5,300 nt of DNA from an uncultured Lewinella sp. (GCA_938021455.1 CALIGP010000073.1:1-5300); one strand, 5' to 3'. Numbered from the stretch's first letter, positions 1-5,300 are shown. The notes: a model not told the origin generated them from the letters alone. Numbers and translations: made by a program.

Positions 1-1
1 G

Positions 2-385
2 GGTACTACTGGTGTCGACGTTAAGTCACTCAACACCATCCTTACCGGAGAGCAAATTCTTTACTTCCAGCAGCTCGTCCGTAAGATTCCCGTTAGCGAC
101 AACGTACTCGAGTACGCCGTTAACCTGACGACGAAGACCCGCCCGAATACCGACCGGGCTACCGCTGATGTGAACAAGTACATCAGCTGGGGCGCCGGCC
201 CACGGGCCAGCCAGTATCTGGTGCTCGGCGCCAAGTGCCACGCCGCTATCTCGGGTAAGTACAGTCCGGACATCGAAGACGTGCAGGCTATCGCTAAGTA
301 CGTCCTCCGTCACCGGATCGTGCGGAACTACCTCGCGGAGTCCGAAGGGATCACGGAGGAGAACGTGATTGAGGCGCTGTTTTAG
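2..385 (+). CDS. MoxR-family AAA+ ATPase, C-terminal part (5' end outside window)
   Basis: The frame is open from the first bases of the window and closes with TAG at 383-385, leaving 127 residues. These match the helical lid subdomain that follows the AAA+ core in MoxR ATPases. Visible landmarks are the segment ILTGEQILYFQQLVRKIPVS (residues 13-32), the block ISWGAGPRASQYLVLGAK (61-78), which is the family's most recognisable lid signature and carries the sensor-2-like GPR arginine, and the stretch VLRHRIVRNY (101-110). The Walker A and B motifs must lie upstream of the window. MoxR proteins are cytosolic chaperone-like ATPases, often next to VWA-domain and DUF58 genes and linked to maturation of cofactor-containing or envelope proteins. 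No such partner is visible downstream, so the specific client is unknown. The ending at EALF is compact and looks natural. The family call is firm. Confidence 0.93.
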   Translation, partial: GTTGVDVKSLNTILTGEQILYFQQLVRKIPVSDNVLEYAVNLTTKTRPNTDRATADVNKYISWGAGPRASQYLVLGAKCHAAISGKYSPDIEDVQAIAKYVLRHRIVRNYLAESEGITEENVIEALF

Positions 386-469
386 TATTTTGGTTCGTTG
401 GTATTTCGGTTCGTTGGTATTTTAGCTTCGCTACGATTGTGTGGAGGAACCAAAGAACCAAAATACTAA
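382..469 (+). terminator. Possible long stem-loop at the MoxR transcript 3' end
   Basis: Bases 382-402 pair with 449-469 over 21 positions with one mismatch (position 397 against 454), with a 46-base loop. The stem begins inside the stop codon of the MoxR gene, so it could end or protect that transcript. It is A+T-rich and no U-tract follows the right arm, so it is not a canonical intrinsic terminator. The pairing is seen directly; the terminator role is inferred. Confidence 0.4.
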
Positions 470-494
470 AAGACTAAAAGACCAAAATACCAAC
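382..494. repeat. Inverted pair of octamer-repeat arrays after the MoxR gene
   Basis: The left array contains units in strict 8-base register: attttggt (387), tcgttggt (395), atttcggt (403), tcgttggt (411) and attttagc (419). The right array reads accaaaga (449), accaaaat (457), actaaaag (465), actaaaag (473), accaaaat (481), accaac (489). The right consensus ACYAAANN is the reverse complement of the left NNTTTRGT. The left array also shows a 16-bp direct repeat, ggttcgttggtattt at 392-406 and 408-422. The array fills most of the gap before the next gene. It is probably a lineage-specific dispersed intergenic repeat; its function is unknown. Confidence 0.8.
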
Positions 495-520
495 CCACCC
501 GCACGCCACAACCGCCTGCC

Positions 521-550
521 TTGTCATCTGTTTTAGTAGACGTACCTTGG
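521..550 (+). promoter_or_regulatory. Weak candidate Bacteroidota-type promoter before the DUF4837 gene
   Basis: TTG at 521-523 is followed after 19 bases by TACCTTGG at 543-550. This differs at one position from the Bacteroidota -7 consensus TAnnTTTG, and the spacing is suitable for the -33 TTG element. It would place transcription start about 40-45 bases before the ATG at 602. Such short motifs occur often by chance, so this is only a candidate. Confidence 0.22.
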
Positions 551-601
551 TGCCCTCTAACTGGGCTTTCATCGTGCCTTCTGAACAGAACAAAGCTTTT
601 T

Positions 602-1684
602 ATGATCCACCGCATCCTGACTTTTTCGCTGGCTCTTCTTCTCGGAATTACCGTTTTTTCCTCCTGTGGGGAAGATATGCAGCGAAGCCTGGCCCCGACG
701 CCAACGGCTTTTGGTGCCATCAATGGGGTAACGATTATCTCTGACGACGAACTTTGGGAAAGTAATTTTCGGGACTCGATCGCCTTCTTTTTTGAAGCAC
801 CGTACCTGATTCTTCCCCAACCAGAGCCCATCTTTGATCTACGGCACATCGAGCCGCTTAAGCTGCTGCAAGAGCCTACTTTTAAGGAGCTTCGCAACTA
901 CATTGTCCTGGCAGACCTTTCGGATAAAAACAGCCCGACTACCCAACTGGTCATCAAAGACCTAAGTGACGCTAAGATTCAGCAGGTTAGGGAGGAAGGC
1001 TTCGGCACTGCCGTTGCCCGTAATAAATGGGCAAAGGGTCAGCAACTCATTTACCTAATGGGTAAGAACCGTGAGGAGTTGATGGCGGGATTGGGCACCG
1101 CCCACCCTGCCGTTGTGGCCCGCATTGATGAGCGGGAGAACGAACGGGTGAAGGTTACGGCCTACTTCCGGGGTATTGACCGGCAGCTGGGAGCAACCAT
1201 CACCGAAAAGAGCGGTGCGACCATCGACATTCCCGGTGGTTACGAGATTGTACCGATTGACGAGCCCAACTTTGCCTGGCTGCGCAAAGACACCCGTGGC
1301 GGTAGCCTTAACATAATGGCTACCCGGGTACCTTACGAAGACCAATCACAACTCAGTCGTGAGGGACTGAAGTCTATCCGCGATCAAATCGGCAAGGAAT
1401 ACATCAGCACGACGCTGGAAAATACTTACATGCGAGTCAATGACGTTAGCCTTCCCCTCTTTACCGAAGCGACGGAGCTCAATGGTGCTTTCGCCATCTC
1501 AGGTCGAGGTATATGGGAAATGGAAAATGATTTCCTCGCCGGTCCCTTTATCTCCTACCTGATCAACGATACGGCCAATAAGCAGCTGGTGCTGGTGGAC
1601 GGCTTCGTGCTGGCCCCCGGCGAAAAGAAACGGGAGTTGATGGAGGAGTTGGACCAGGTGCTGCGGACGGCGGCGGTGCAGTAG
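602..1684 (+). CDS. DUF4837 family lipoprotein
   Basis: This is a complete 360-residue protein. It begins with a lipoprotein signal peptide: Arg at position 4, a hydrophobic run over residues 5-19, and a lipobox-like FSSC with Cys22 as the probable lipidated residue. The mature part has hallmarks of DUF4837, a Bacteroidota-specific family of unknown function. These are LPQPEPIFDL (71-80), the KWAKGQQLIYLMG region (142-154), GRGIWEMENDFLAGPFISYL (301-320), and a C-terminal LVDGFVLAPGEKKRELMEEL (331-350). The length is normal for the family. An upstream TTG at 521 in the same frame would add 27 residues ahead of the signal peptide, so the ATG at 602 is preferred. No strong Shine-Dalgarno sequence is seen, as is usual in this phylum. 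It is flanked on both sides by octamer-repeat intergenic DNA and is likely its own transcription unit. The product is probably anchored in the envelope; its biochemical role is unknown. Confidence 0.9.
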   Translation: MIHRILTFSLALLLGITVFSSCGEDMQRSLAPTPTAFGAINGVTIISDDELWESNFRDSIAFFFEAPYLILPQPEPIFDLRHIEPLKLLQEPTFKELRNYIVLADLSDKNSPTTQLVIKDLSDAKIQQVREEGFGTAVARNKWAKGQQLIYLMGKNREELMAGLGTAHPAVVARIDERENERVKVTAYFRGIDRQLGATITEKSGATIDIPGGYEIVPIDEPNFAWLRKDTRGGSLNIMATRVPYEDQSQLSREGLKSIRDQIGKEYISTTLENTYMRVNDVSLPLFTEATELNGAFAISGRGIWEMENDFLAGPFISYLINDTANKQLVLVDGFVLAPGEKKRELMEELDQVLRTAAVQ

Positions 1685-1694
1685 GAGGAGCAGG

Positions 1695-1730
1695 GAGTCA
1701 AGCAGTCAGAGAGTCAAGCAGTCAGATAGT
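1695..1730. repeat. Octamer-period tandem repeat (AGTCANNN) after the DUF4837 gene
   Basis: Two exact 16-bp copies of gagtcaagcagtcaga lie head to tail at 1695-1710 and 1711-1726. Each splits into 8-base units: agtcaagc (1696), agtcagag (1704), agtcaagc (1712), agtcagat (1720), then agt. It starts 11 bases after the stop codon. The period and the position just after a stop codon match the array behind the MoxR gene, but the unit sequence is different. No complementary array is present in this gap. Confidence 0.8.
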
Positions 1731-1734
1731 AGCC

Positions 1735-1748
1735 ACTCATTAATGAGT
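1735..1748. promoter_or_regulatory. Perfect 14-bp palindrome, possible operator
   Basis: The sequence actcattaatgagt is identical to its reverse complement. It sits about 90 bases ahead of the beta-barrel gene starting at 1838 and just after the octamer repeat. A dimeric regulator site is possible. It could equally be a small hairpin at the end of the DUF4837 transcript. No regulator is assigned. Confidence 0.25.
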
Positions 1749-1800
1749 TTGTACTGCGGCATTTGTCAGGCAGGAGCCAACCATTTCATTTACGGGGGTG

Positions 1801-1837
1801 GTCTTTAGGTTGAGTAAACACCTAAAACACCTCTACT
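1801..1837 (+). promoter_or_regulatory. Leader motif shared with the downstream paralogue
   Basis: The bases gtcttt (1801-1806) and cacctaaa (1819-1826) precede the ATG at 1838. The same two blocks precede the next barrel gene at 2900-2905 and 2917-2924. In both cases cacctaaa begins exactly 19 bases before the ATG. The conservation points to a common 5' region carrying promoter or translation-start signals, or simply to recent common descent. Neither copy has a clean TAnnTTTG. Confidence 0.35.
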
Positions 1838-2860
1838 ATGTACCGCCTTCTAGTCCTAGGATTCGTCCTTTTTTCTGTTAGCCTCTCCGCCCAATACGAG
1901 CGAGGCAACTGGTACCTGAGTGGTAACTCTGCCATTGATGCGGGCAACCAATCTACCGTTGCAGGAAGTGACTTCCTGCCACTGTCCGCCAGTCGTACGG
2001 GACTCTTTTTCCTGGATCGTTTGCTGGTGGGCGGCAACGTGCTCAACCCGGCAGTTTTCGTTCGTTATTACCAGCCGCTGAAGCCGCAGAGCAAGCTATC
2101 TGCTTTTGCGGAGTTGAACGTGGCGGGGGATTTCAGTGCTCGTCGGGGGGGCATAGTAAATTACCAACCCGCCATTGGTTTGGAGTATCAGCTTTCGGCG
2201 GATGTTTTGCTTTCGGCGAAGGTCCAGCATTCGTTTAATCAGACTTTGGCGAATGCTACTTCCCTCCAATTTGGGATTAATACTATTATTGGCCGTGGCG
2301 GTCTGGAGCCCGGGCAAAATTGGCTACGAAAGGGGACTTTATTCATTGATCCGAACATTGGACAGGTAACATATTCCAGTTTTAACGCTACGACCGGAAG
2401 TCTTCCATCAGTACGTGTTAACCTACACTTTGGTGGTGGAATTATGCTTTCTGACAGAGTTAGCCTGGACGGCAGCGTATCTACCTGTAATTACCAGACT
2501 TCATCTGTTCTTTCAGAAAACACAAAACTTCTCGGCATTCAGATAGCTGCTGATCTTGGCTTAAGGTATTTCCTAACCTCTGCAGGTAAGCTACGACCTT
2601 ACGTAGGTGCAGGAGTTACCGGAAACTACCGGTTAGGTAAGGCGAAATACGAAACTCCAGGACGACCGGATTACGTTGAAGAGTTTTTTGAATTCAGCCC
2701 TCAGCTCAAGCTCGGCACACTGTTCTTCCTGAGTGACAACGTAGCGCTGGATGCGAGTCTGGAATACAATTTCCGGGATAATACTGCTAGCCGGGCAGCT
2801 GCTTCGCAGCTGGGGCTGGGGGTTGGGGTGAAGATTTTTTTGGGCGGGAAGGAGGAGTAA
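1838..2860 (+). CDS. Outer-membrane beta-barrel protein with two barrel modules
   Basis: This 340-residue protein has a Sec signal peptide at residues 1-18 (hydrophobic core LLVLGFVLF, probable cleavage SLSA|Q). The rest is made of alternating-residue amphipathic strands with short turns and aromatic girdle residues, typical of porin-like outer-membrane barrels in Bacteroidota. Two modules can be discerned. The first, about residues 20-153, opens with YERGNWYLSG and closes with SLQFGINTIIG. The second, about 164-336, opens with RKGTLFIDPNIG and closes with QLGLGVGVKIFLG. Inner strands also correspond, for example YQPAIGLEYQLSADVLLSAK (109-128) with FSPQLKLGTLFFLSDNVALD (286-305). The second module is clearly related to the product of the broken gene just downstream. 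Start choice: the ATG is immediately followed by the signal peptide. Transport substrate or binding role is unknown. An N-terminal OmpA-like barrel without a peptidoglycan-binding domain is an alternative description. Confidence 0.85.
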   Translation: MYRLLVLGFVLFSVSLSAQYERGNWYLSGNSAIDAGNQSTVAGSDFLPLSASRTGLFFLDRLLVGGNVLNPAVFVRYYQPLKPQSKLSAFAELNVAGDFSARRGGIVNYQPAIGLEYQLSADVLLSAKVQHSFNQTLANATSLQFGINTIIGRGGLEPGQNWLRKGTLFIDPNIGQVTYSSFNATTGSLPSVRVNLHFGGGIMLSDRVSLDGSVSTCNYQTSSVLSENTKLLGIQIAADLGLRYFLTSAGKLRPYVGAGVTGNYRLGKAKYETPGRPDYVEEFFEFSPQLKLGTLFFLSDNVALDASLEYNFRDNTASRAAASQLGLGVGVKIFLGGKEE

Positions 2861-2899
2861 TGACCCGTTGGCCAACCAACCTTACTGCTTAAAGCATTA

Positions 2900-2935
2900 G
2901 TCTTTCAAGTGTTTTTCACCTAAACCATTACTGAC
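2900..2935 (+). promoter_or_regulatory. Leader motif of the second barrel gene
   Basis: The blocks gtcttt (2900-2905) and cacctaaa (2917-2924) repeat the arrangement seen before the first barrel gene, ending 11 bases before the ATG at 2936. Twelve of the 19 bases directly before the two ATGs are identical. This supports 2936 as the original start codon of the downstream gene rather than the internal ATG at 2994. Confidence 0.35.
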
Positions 2936-3515
2936 ATGAAATTCCTATTCCCCCTATTCCTATTTCTTTTTTCCTGCAGCCTCCAGGCGCAGTATGAAAA
3001 AGGAACCTAGTACCTCAACGCTGATGCCGGGCTGCGGACCGTTACCAGCCGACTTGGGTAAACTCAATGACATCAACCTGATCTCCGGAGCTATCTCCCT
3101 CAACGGCGGTTACTTCCTCACGAACAAACTCCTGCTGGAAGGTGGACTGAGTTTTTCAGCGAACAACGTTGAACGGACCACTGACCGTGAGTTCCTAAGC
3201 CGGAGCAACCGCTACGCCGCCAACGTCGGTTTTCGCTATCTCTTCAACGAAGGGAAAAAATTCCAGCCTTACCTCGCTGCGGGCTTGCGCTATGATTACG
3301 TGACCCAATACTACGAGCGGGAAAATATCGACCGCGTCATTGACTTTAGCGGCGGGAACTTATCTGCGGACCTCAAGGCGGGCTTCCTCTACAACTTCAA
3401 TGAGCGGGTGGCGCTGGATTTTCACGTTGGGTACAATCCACGGCTGGGTGGCAGTTTGGGGCAGTCGGGGTTTTCCGGGGGTGTGGGGTTGAAGGTATTT
3501 TTGGGGAAGCGGTGA
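2936..3515 (+). pseudogene. Broken outer-membrane beta-barrel gene (amber codon plus frameshift)
   Basis: From ATG 2936 the frame encodes a good signal peptide (MKFLFPLFLFLFSCSLQA, then QYEKGT). It then hits TAG at 3008-3010, exactly where the upstream paralogue has Trp in YERGNWYL. After the stop the same frame continues plausibly as YLNADAGLRTVTS and ends at TAA 3059. The barrel resumes one base later in phase, from DLGKLNDINLIS to the stop at 3513-3515. Removing one C near 3049-3050 would restore a continuous reading. The total length of 580 is not a multiple of three, as expected for a 1-nt insertion. The surviving open frame from ATG 2994 (173 residues) lacks a signal peptide and starts with out-of-frame sequence. 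Its C-terminal part, including FRYLFNEGKKFQPYLAAGL and GGVGLKVFLGKR, matches the second module of the gene before it. If it is not a pseudogene, it would be a leaderless barrel fragment unlikely to reach the outer membrane. Sequencing error would have to explain two separate lesions. Confidence 0.8.
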
Positions 3516-3568
3516 TGGGAGAGGGCGCGGACGCAGGTGCGAAGAATGGTTTTTAGCAAAGAGCAGTG

Positions 3569-3596
3569 TTTGTCTTTCCTTGCTTTTGCACCTTTG
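3569..3596 (+). promoter_or_regulatory. Weak promoter-like sequence on the + strand
   Basis: TTTG at 3569-3572 and CACCTTTG at 3589-3596 resemble the Bacteroidota -33 and -7 elements, with one mismatch in the -7 box and a spacing of 16, a little short. Nothing convincing lies downstream on this strand apart from the 39-codon frame, so it may be a remnant promoter whose gene was lost or displaced, or a chance match. Confidence 0.22.
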
Positions 3597-3602
3597 CTTT
3601 GC

Positions 3603-3628
3603 AAAGTTATGGGCGCCAGCCCAACTTT
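3603..3628. other. Small stem-loop with 2-nt bulge
   Basis: The bases aaagtt (3603-3608) pair with aacttt (3623-3628), and gggc (3611-3614) pairs with gccc (3619-3622). This leaves a two-base bulge (at) on one side and a tetraloop gcca. The 10-bp stem is visible directly. No U-tract follows on either strand, so a terminator is not supported. Confidence 0.4.
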
Positions 3629-3641
3629 ATGAAATCAGTTC

Positions 3642-3655
3642 AATTGAGCTCAATT
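3642..3655. other. Perfect 14-bp palindrome near the composition boundary
   Basis: The sequence aattgagctcaatt equals its reverse complement. It lies close to where base composition drops, about 100 bases beyond the 3' end of the minus-strand propeller gene. It could be an operator, a recombination half-site or chance. No matching copy was noticed elsewhere in the window. Confidence 0.3.
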
Positions 3656-3758
3656 TATGCAACAACGCCACAAGAAACTGACACTTCAACCTTAAGGCTG
3701 GCTAACAGCTACTTTATTTATCTGGGCACTAGTACAGTGATAATATGATGGCAACATT

Positions 3759-4844
3759 TCACCTCTTTATGATTTTATACTTATGAAGATAATTTCCATC
3801 AGAAGCGTAAATAAATTCATCTGATGCTGTCTGCGAGAAAGACAGTACACCTAGCATATCCAAGTCATTAGGAAACTCATCATCCATAGCGGGATATTGT
3901 TCAGACGTCCAGCCGGAAGCAAGTAACTCTCCTGTTGCACTATCGAATATCTCAAGTACTGGGGGGAGTTCATGTCTTGCTAAACATTTATTATAGCTAA
4001 AAATAAGATTGCCTTGAATTCTAATGAAAGCCGAAAAACCACTACATCCATCAGACGTTTCCCAAACTTTTTTCCCATCTTCCCCATTTATTCGGTAAAG
4101 CGTGCCACAAGAGAAAACTATGTCTCCTTCATGCTCAAAAAAGTAAACATTTGCATACTTTGTTTCAAGAGGCTTAAAAGCCCACTTCTTCTCTAACCTT
4201 GGTGATAAATTCACCAGACCGTCTCTTTGATTCCAAATCAATAGGCCGTCTTGAAATTTTTCTAATCCCGACACTTCTATCCCCACATCTAACTTATACT
4301 CCATTTCCCCAGAATACAAGTTGTATCGATACAGCATATTTCCAATACAGAAGAAAAAACAGTCTTCAGCAATAACTATTGAAGAAGTCGGCTTTTCCGA
4401 GATTTCAATACTTAGTACGATCGCGGTATCAACACTTGAGTAGAACTGTAAAGATTCTTTATTATAAAAGGGAAGAATCCTGTTGAATGACGAACCAGAT
4501 TTAACATTCAACCCTTCATTGGCACCTGCGTGTCTAGCGCTAAATATTTTTTCATTACGCTTATAAACACTTAAATATCGCCTATTTTTCTTAACGTAAA
4601 AATAAGCTTGGTTTTCATTAGAATATTCACTGGAGGCCAGTTGTGAATCCACTGTAAAATTTTCAGGCCACCCAACAATTACCCCTCCTTTCACAACTTT
4701 AGGAATCGAGATACTACCATTATAAGGTAATGGTTTTGTCCATACTGGCTCAAGGTAATCTCCAACTGTTCCTTGTTGACATTTCACGCAATTGCATGTG
4801 AAGATTAAAAGAACTAGTGAGAATAAGTACTTAGAATTAGTCAT
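3759..4844 (-). CDS. Exported beta-propeller (PQQ/WD-like repeat) protein
   Basis: This 361-residue protein has an N-terminal export signal (Lys5, hydrophobic YLFSLVLLIF at 6-15) followed by a Cys-rich TCNCVKC segment (16-22). A clean lipobox is not evident, so signal peptidase I cleavage near residue 22 is the simplest reading. The rest shows propeller blades of the PQQ/quinoprotein-like type: LYRYNLYSGEMEYKLDVG (171-188), LYRINGEDGKKVWETSDG (249-266), LEIFDSATGELLASGW (298-312ff) and a closing IYASDGNYLHKYKI (345-358). Each has the 'variable, D/sGe, K.W' rhythm. No catalytic or PQQ-binding residues can be assigned, so a binding role is more likely than an enzyme. Its ATG overlaps the stop of the upstream minus-strand gene by 8 bp (4837-4844), implying coupled translation. 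The gene is AT-rich (roughly 35-40% GC by eye), unlike the + strand genes to the left, which suggests acquisition. A periplasmic partner or immunity protein for the upstream product is possible but unproven. Confidence 0.75.
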   Translation of the reverse strand: MTNSKYLFSLVLLIFTCNCVKCQQGTVGDYLEPVWTKPLPYNGSISIPKVVKGGVIVGWPENFTVDSQLASSEYSNENQAYFYVKKNRRYLSVYKRNEKIFSARHAGANEGLNVKSGSSFNRILPFYNKESLQFYSSVDTAIVLSIEISEKPTSSIVIAEDCFFFCIGNMLYRYNLYSGEMEYKLDVGIEVSGLEKFQDGLLIWNQRDGLVNLSPRLEKKWAFKPLETKYANVYFFEHEGDIVFSCGTLYRINGEDGKKVWETSDGCSGFSAFIRIQGNLIFSYNKCLARHELPPVLEIFDSATGELLASGWTSEQYPAMDDEFPNDLDMLGVLSFSQTASDEFIYASDGNYLHKYKIIKR

Positions 4845-5300
4845 ATTGAAAATGCATGAAGTCTTTAGAACGGTTCCATTCTGCGCCCCATTCGATATTT
4901 GGATTATTAAATAAAGCTTCTACCAAAGGTAATGGCATACCTAAAACCCCACCGTTGCAAAGCGTGATTAAAGTCTGTTTGTTATCTCTCATATAATTAC
5001 GTAAGCTAGTAAACGAATAGCCTCTTTGTGATAAACGACTTCGTAAATGATTGTACCGAAGGTCTAAGCCTAGCGTTAAGTTGTCAGCCAGGCTTATAGC
5101 TGTAAGCGGACCATAAGTACAAGGGCCAGTTGGCAATGGACAATCACCTCCTTCGTATGCGACAACACCGTTCGATAGTGGGCTAGGAACATATCTTTGC
5201 GTACAAAGAGTCCCCATGCCCTCACAAGACTGGAAAAGAAAATTTAGTTGGACTAATTTAGCATTTATTTCAGCGGCCACAGCATATCCGCAGACCTCAA
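4837..5300 (-). CDS. C-terminal part of a large protein ending in an M15-peptidase-like tail (5' end outside window)
   Basis: The frame is open from the right edge of the window to TAA at 4837-4839, giving at least 154 residues. A GTG at 5278-5280 lies inside the open frame and is not a convincing start. The last 20 residues, IEWGAEWNRSKDFMHFQY plus D, match the C-terminal signature of M15 metallopeptidases (W-G-x-x-W then D-x-M-H-F), where the His is a zinc ligand. M15 enzymes cut peptidoglycan stem peptides. About 60 residues earlier, where the family has SxHxxGxAxD, the sequence reads SLADNLTLGLDLRYN. This keeps the Ser, Gly and hydrophobic pattern but lacks the zinc-binding His, so the domain may be inactive or divergent. 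Several cysteines in the preceding segment (for example SCEGMGTLC and GGDCPLPTGPC) suggest an extracytoplasmic protein with disulfides. The stop overlaps the propeller gene start by 8 bp. The M15 assignment is moderate; the full architecture is not visible. Confidence 0.6.
   Translation of the reverse strand, partial: EVCGYAVAAEINAKLVQLNFLFQSCEGMGTLCTQRYVPSPLSNGVVAYEGGDCPLPTGPCTYGPLTAISLADNLTLGLDLRYNHLRSRLSQRGYSFTSLRNYMRDNKQTLITLCNGGVLGMPLPLVEALFNNPNIEWGAEWNRSKDFMHFQYD

Larger units (their letters stand above)
3516..3758. other. Intergenic region between convergent blocks, with palindromes and a hairpin
   Basis: This 243-base gap joins the GC-rich left block and the AT-rich right block, whose genes converge on it. 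It holds three self-complementary elements: ctttgcaaag (3597-3606), a bulged stem-loop (3603-3628) and aattgagctcaatt (3642-3655). A small open frame of 39 codons from ATG 3629 to TGA 3748 shows no recognisable domain and is not called a gene. No strong intrinsic terminator with a U-tract was seen for either direction. Confidence 0.5.

Noticed and set aside
521..601. In-frame TTG extension of the DUF4837 gene
   Set aside because: It would put 27 polar and mixed residues ahead of a clear lipoprotein signal peptide beginning at the ATG at 602.
466..897. Minus-strand open frames across the DUF4837, barrel and MoxR genes
   Set aside because: They are antisense shadows of well-supported + strand genes and show basic, low-complexity translations with no domain signal.
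2867..2876. 10-bp palindrome gttggccaac after the double-barrel gene
   Set aside because: Short and GC-rich, without a U-tract or second copy; expected by chance at this length.
2994..3515. Calling this open frame as an intact CDS
   Set aside because: It lacks a signal peptide, its first ~20 codons are out of phase with the homologous sequence, and a better start with a signal peptide lies at 2936.
3603..3628. Integron attC-like site (GTT...GCCCAAC)
   Set aside because: The core triplets are in the wrong order and orientation and only four bases apart, so no R''/L''/L'/R' structure can form.
3629..3748. Small 39-codon ORF on the + strand
   Set aside because: It has no recognisable domain or export signal and no convincing start signal, and it lies in a gap with palindromes; too short to support without homologues.

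Overview
The window looks like a chromosomal segment of a Bacteroidota bacterium, probably near the marine Saprospiraceae/Lewinella type. This is inferred from four things: a DUF4837 lipoprotein (a family confined to that phylum), signal peptides ending in A-Q, weak or absent Shine-Dalgarno signals, and moderately high GC (mid-50s % by eye) over the first 3.5 kb. No RNA gene, CRISPR array or recognisable insertion sequence was found.

Left part (1-1700, + strand). The C-terminal lid of a MoxR-type AAA+ ATPase is cut by the window start. It is followed by a 21-bp imperfect inverted repeat built from octamers, then a complete DUF4837 lipoprotein gene, then a second octamer-period tandem repeat. 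Both repeats start within a few bases of a stop codon, so they may act at transcript 3' ends.

Middle part (1700-3515, + strand). Two tandem paralogous outer-membrane beta-barrel genes follow. The first is intact and appears to hold two barrel modules in one chain. The second is a single-module copy that looks broken: an amber codon replaces a conserved Trp just after the signal peptide, and a 1-nt frameshift follows about 40 bases later. The two genes share a leader motif at the same distance from their ATGs, which supports an origin by duplication.

Right part (3516-5300). Base composition falls to roughly 35-45% GC and the coding strand switches to minus. A short intergenic stretch with palindromes and a hairpin separates the convergent blocks. 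On the minus strand, the C-terminal end of a large exported-looking protein has a tail resembling an M15 peptidase. It overlaps by 8 bp an exported PQQ/WD-like beta-propeller protein. The low GC, the coupling and the probable extracytoplasmic location of both products fit an accessory module. A peptidoglycan-peptidase effector with a periplasmic partner or immunity protein is one possibility, but this is inference only.
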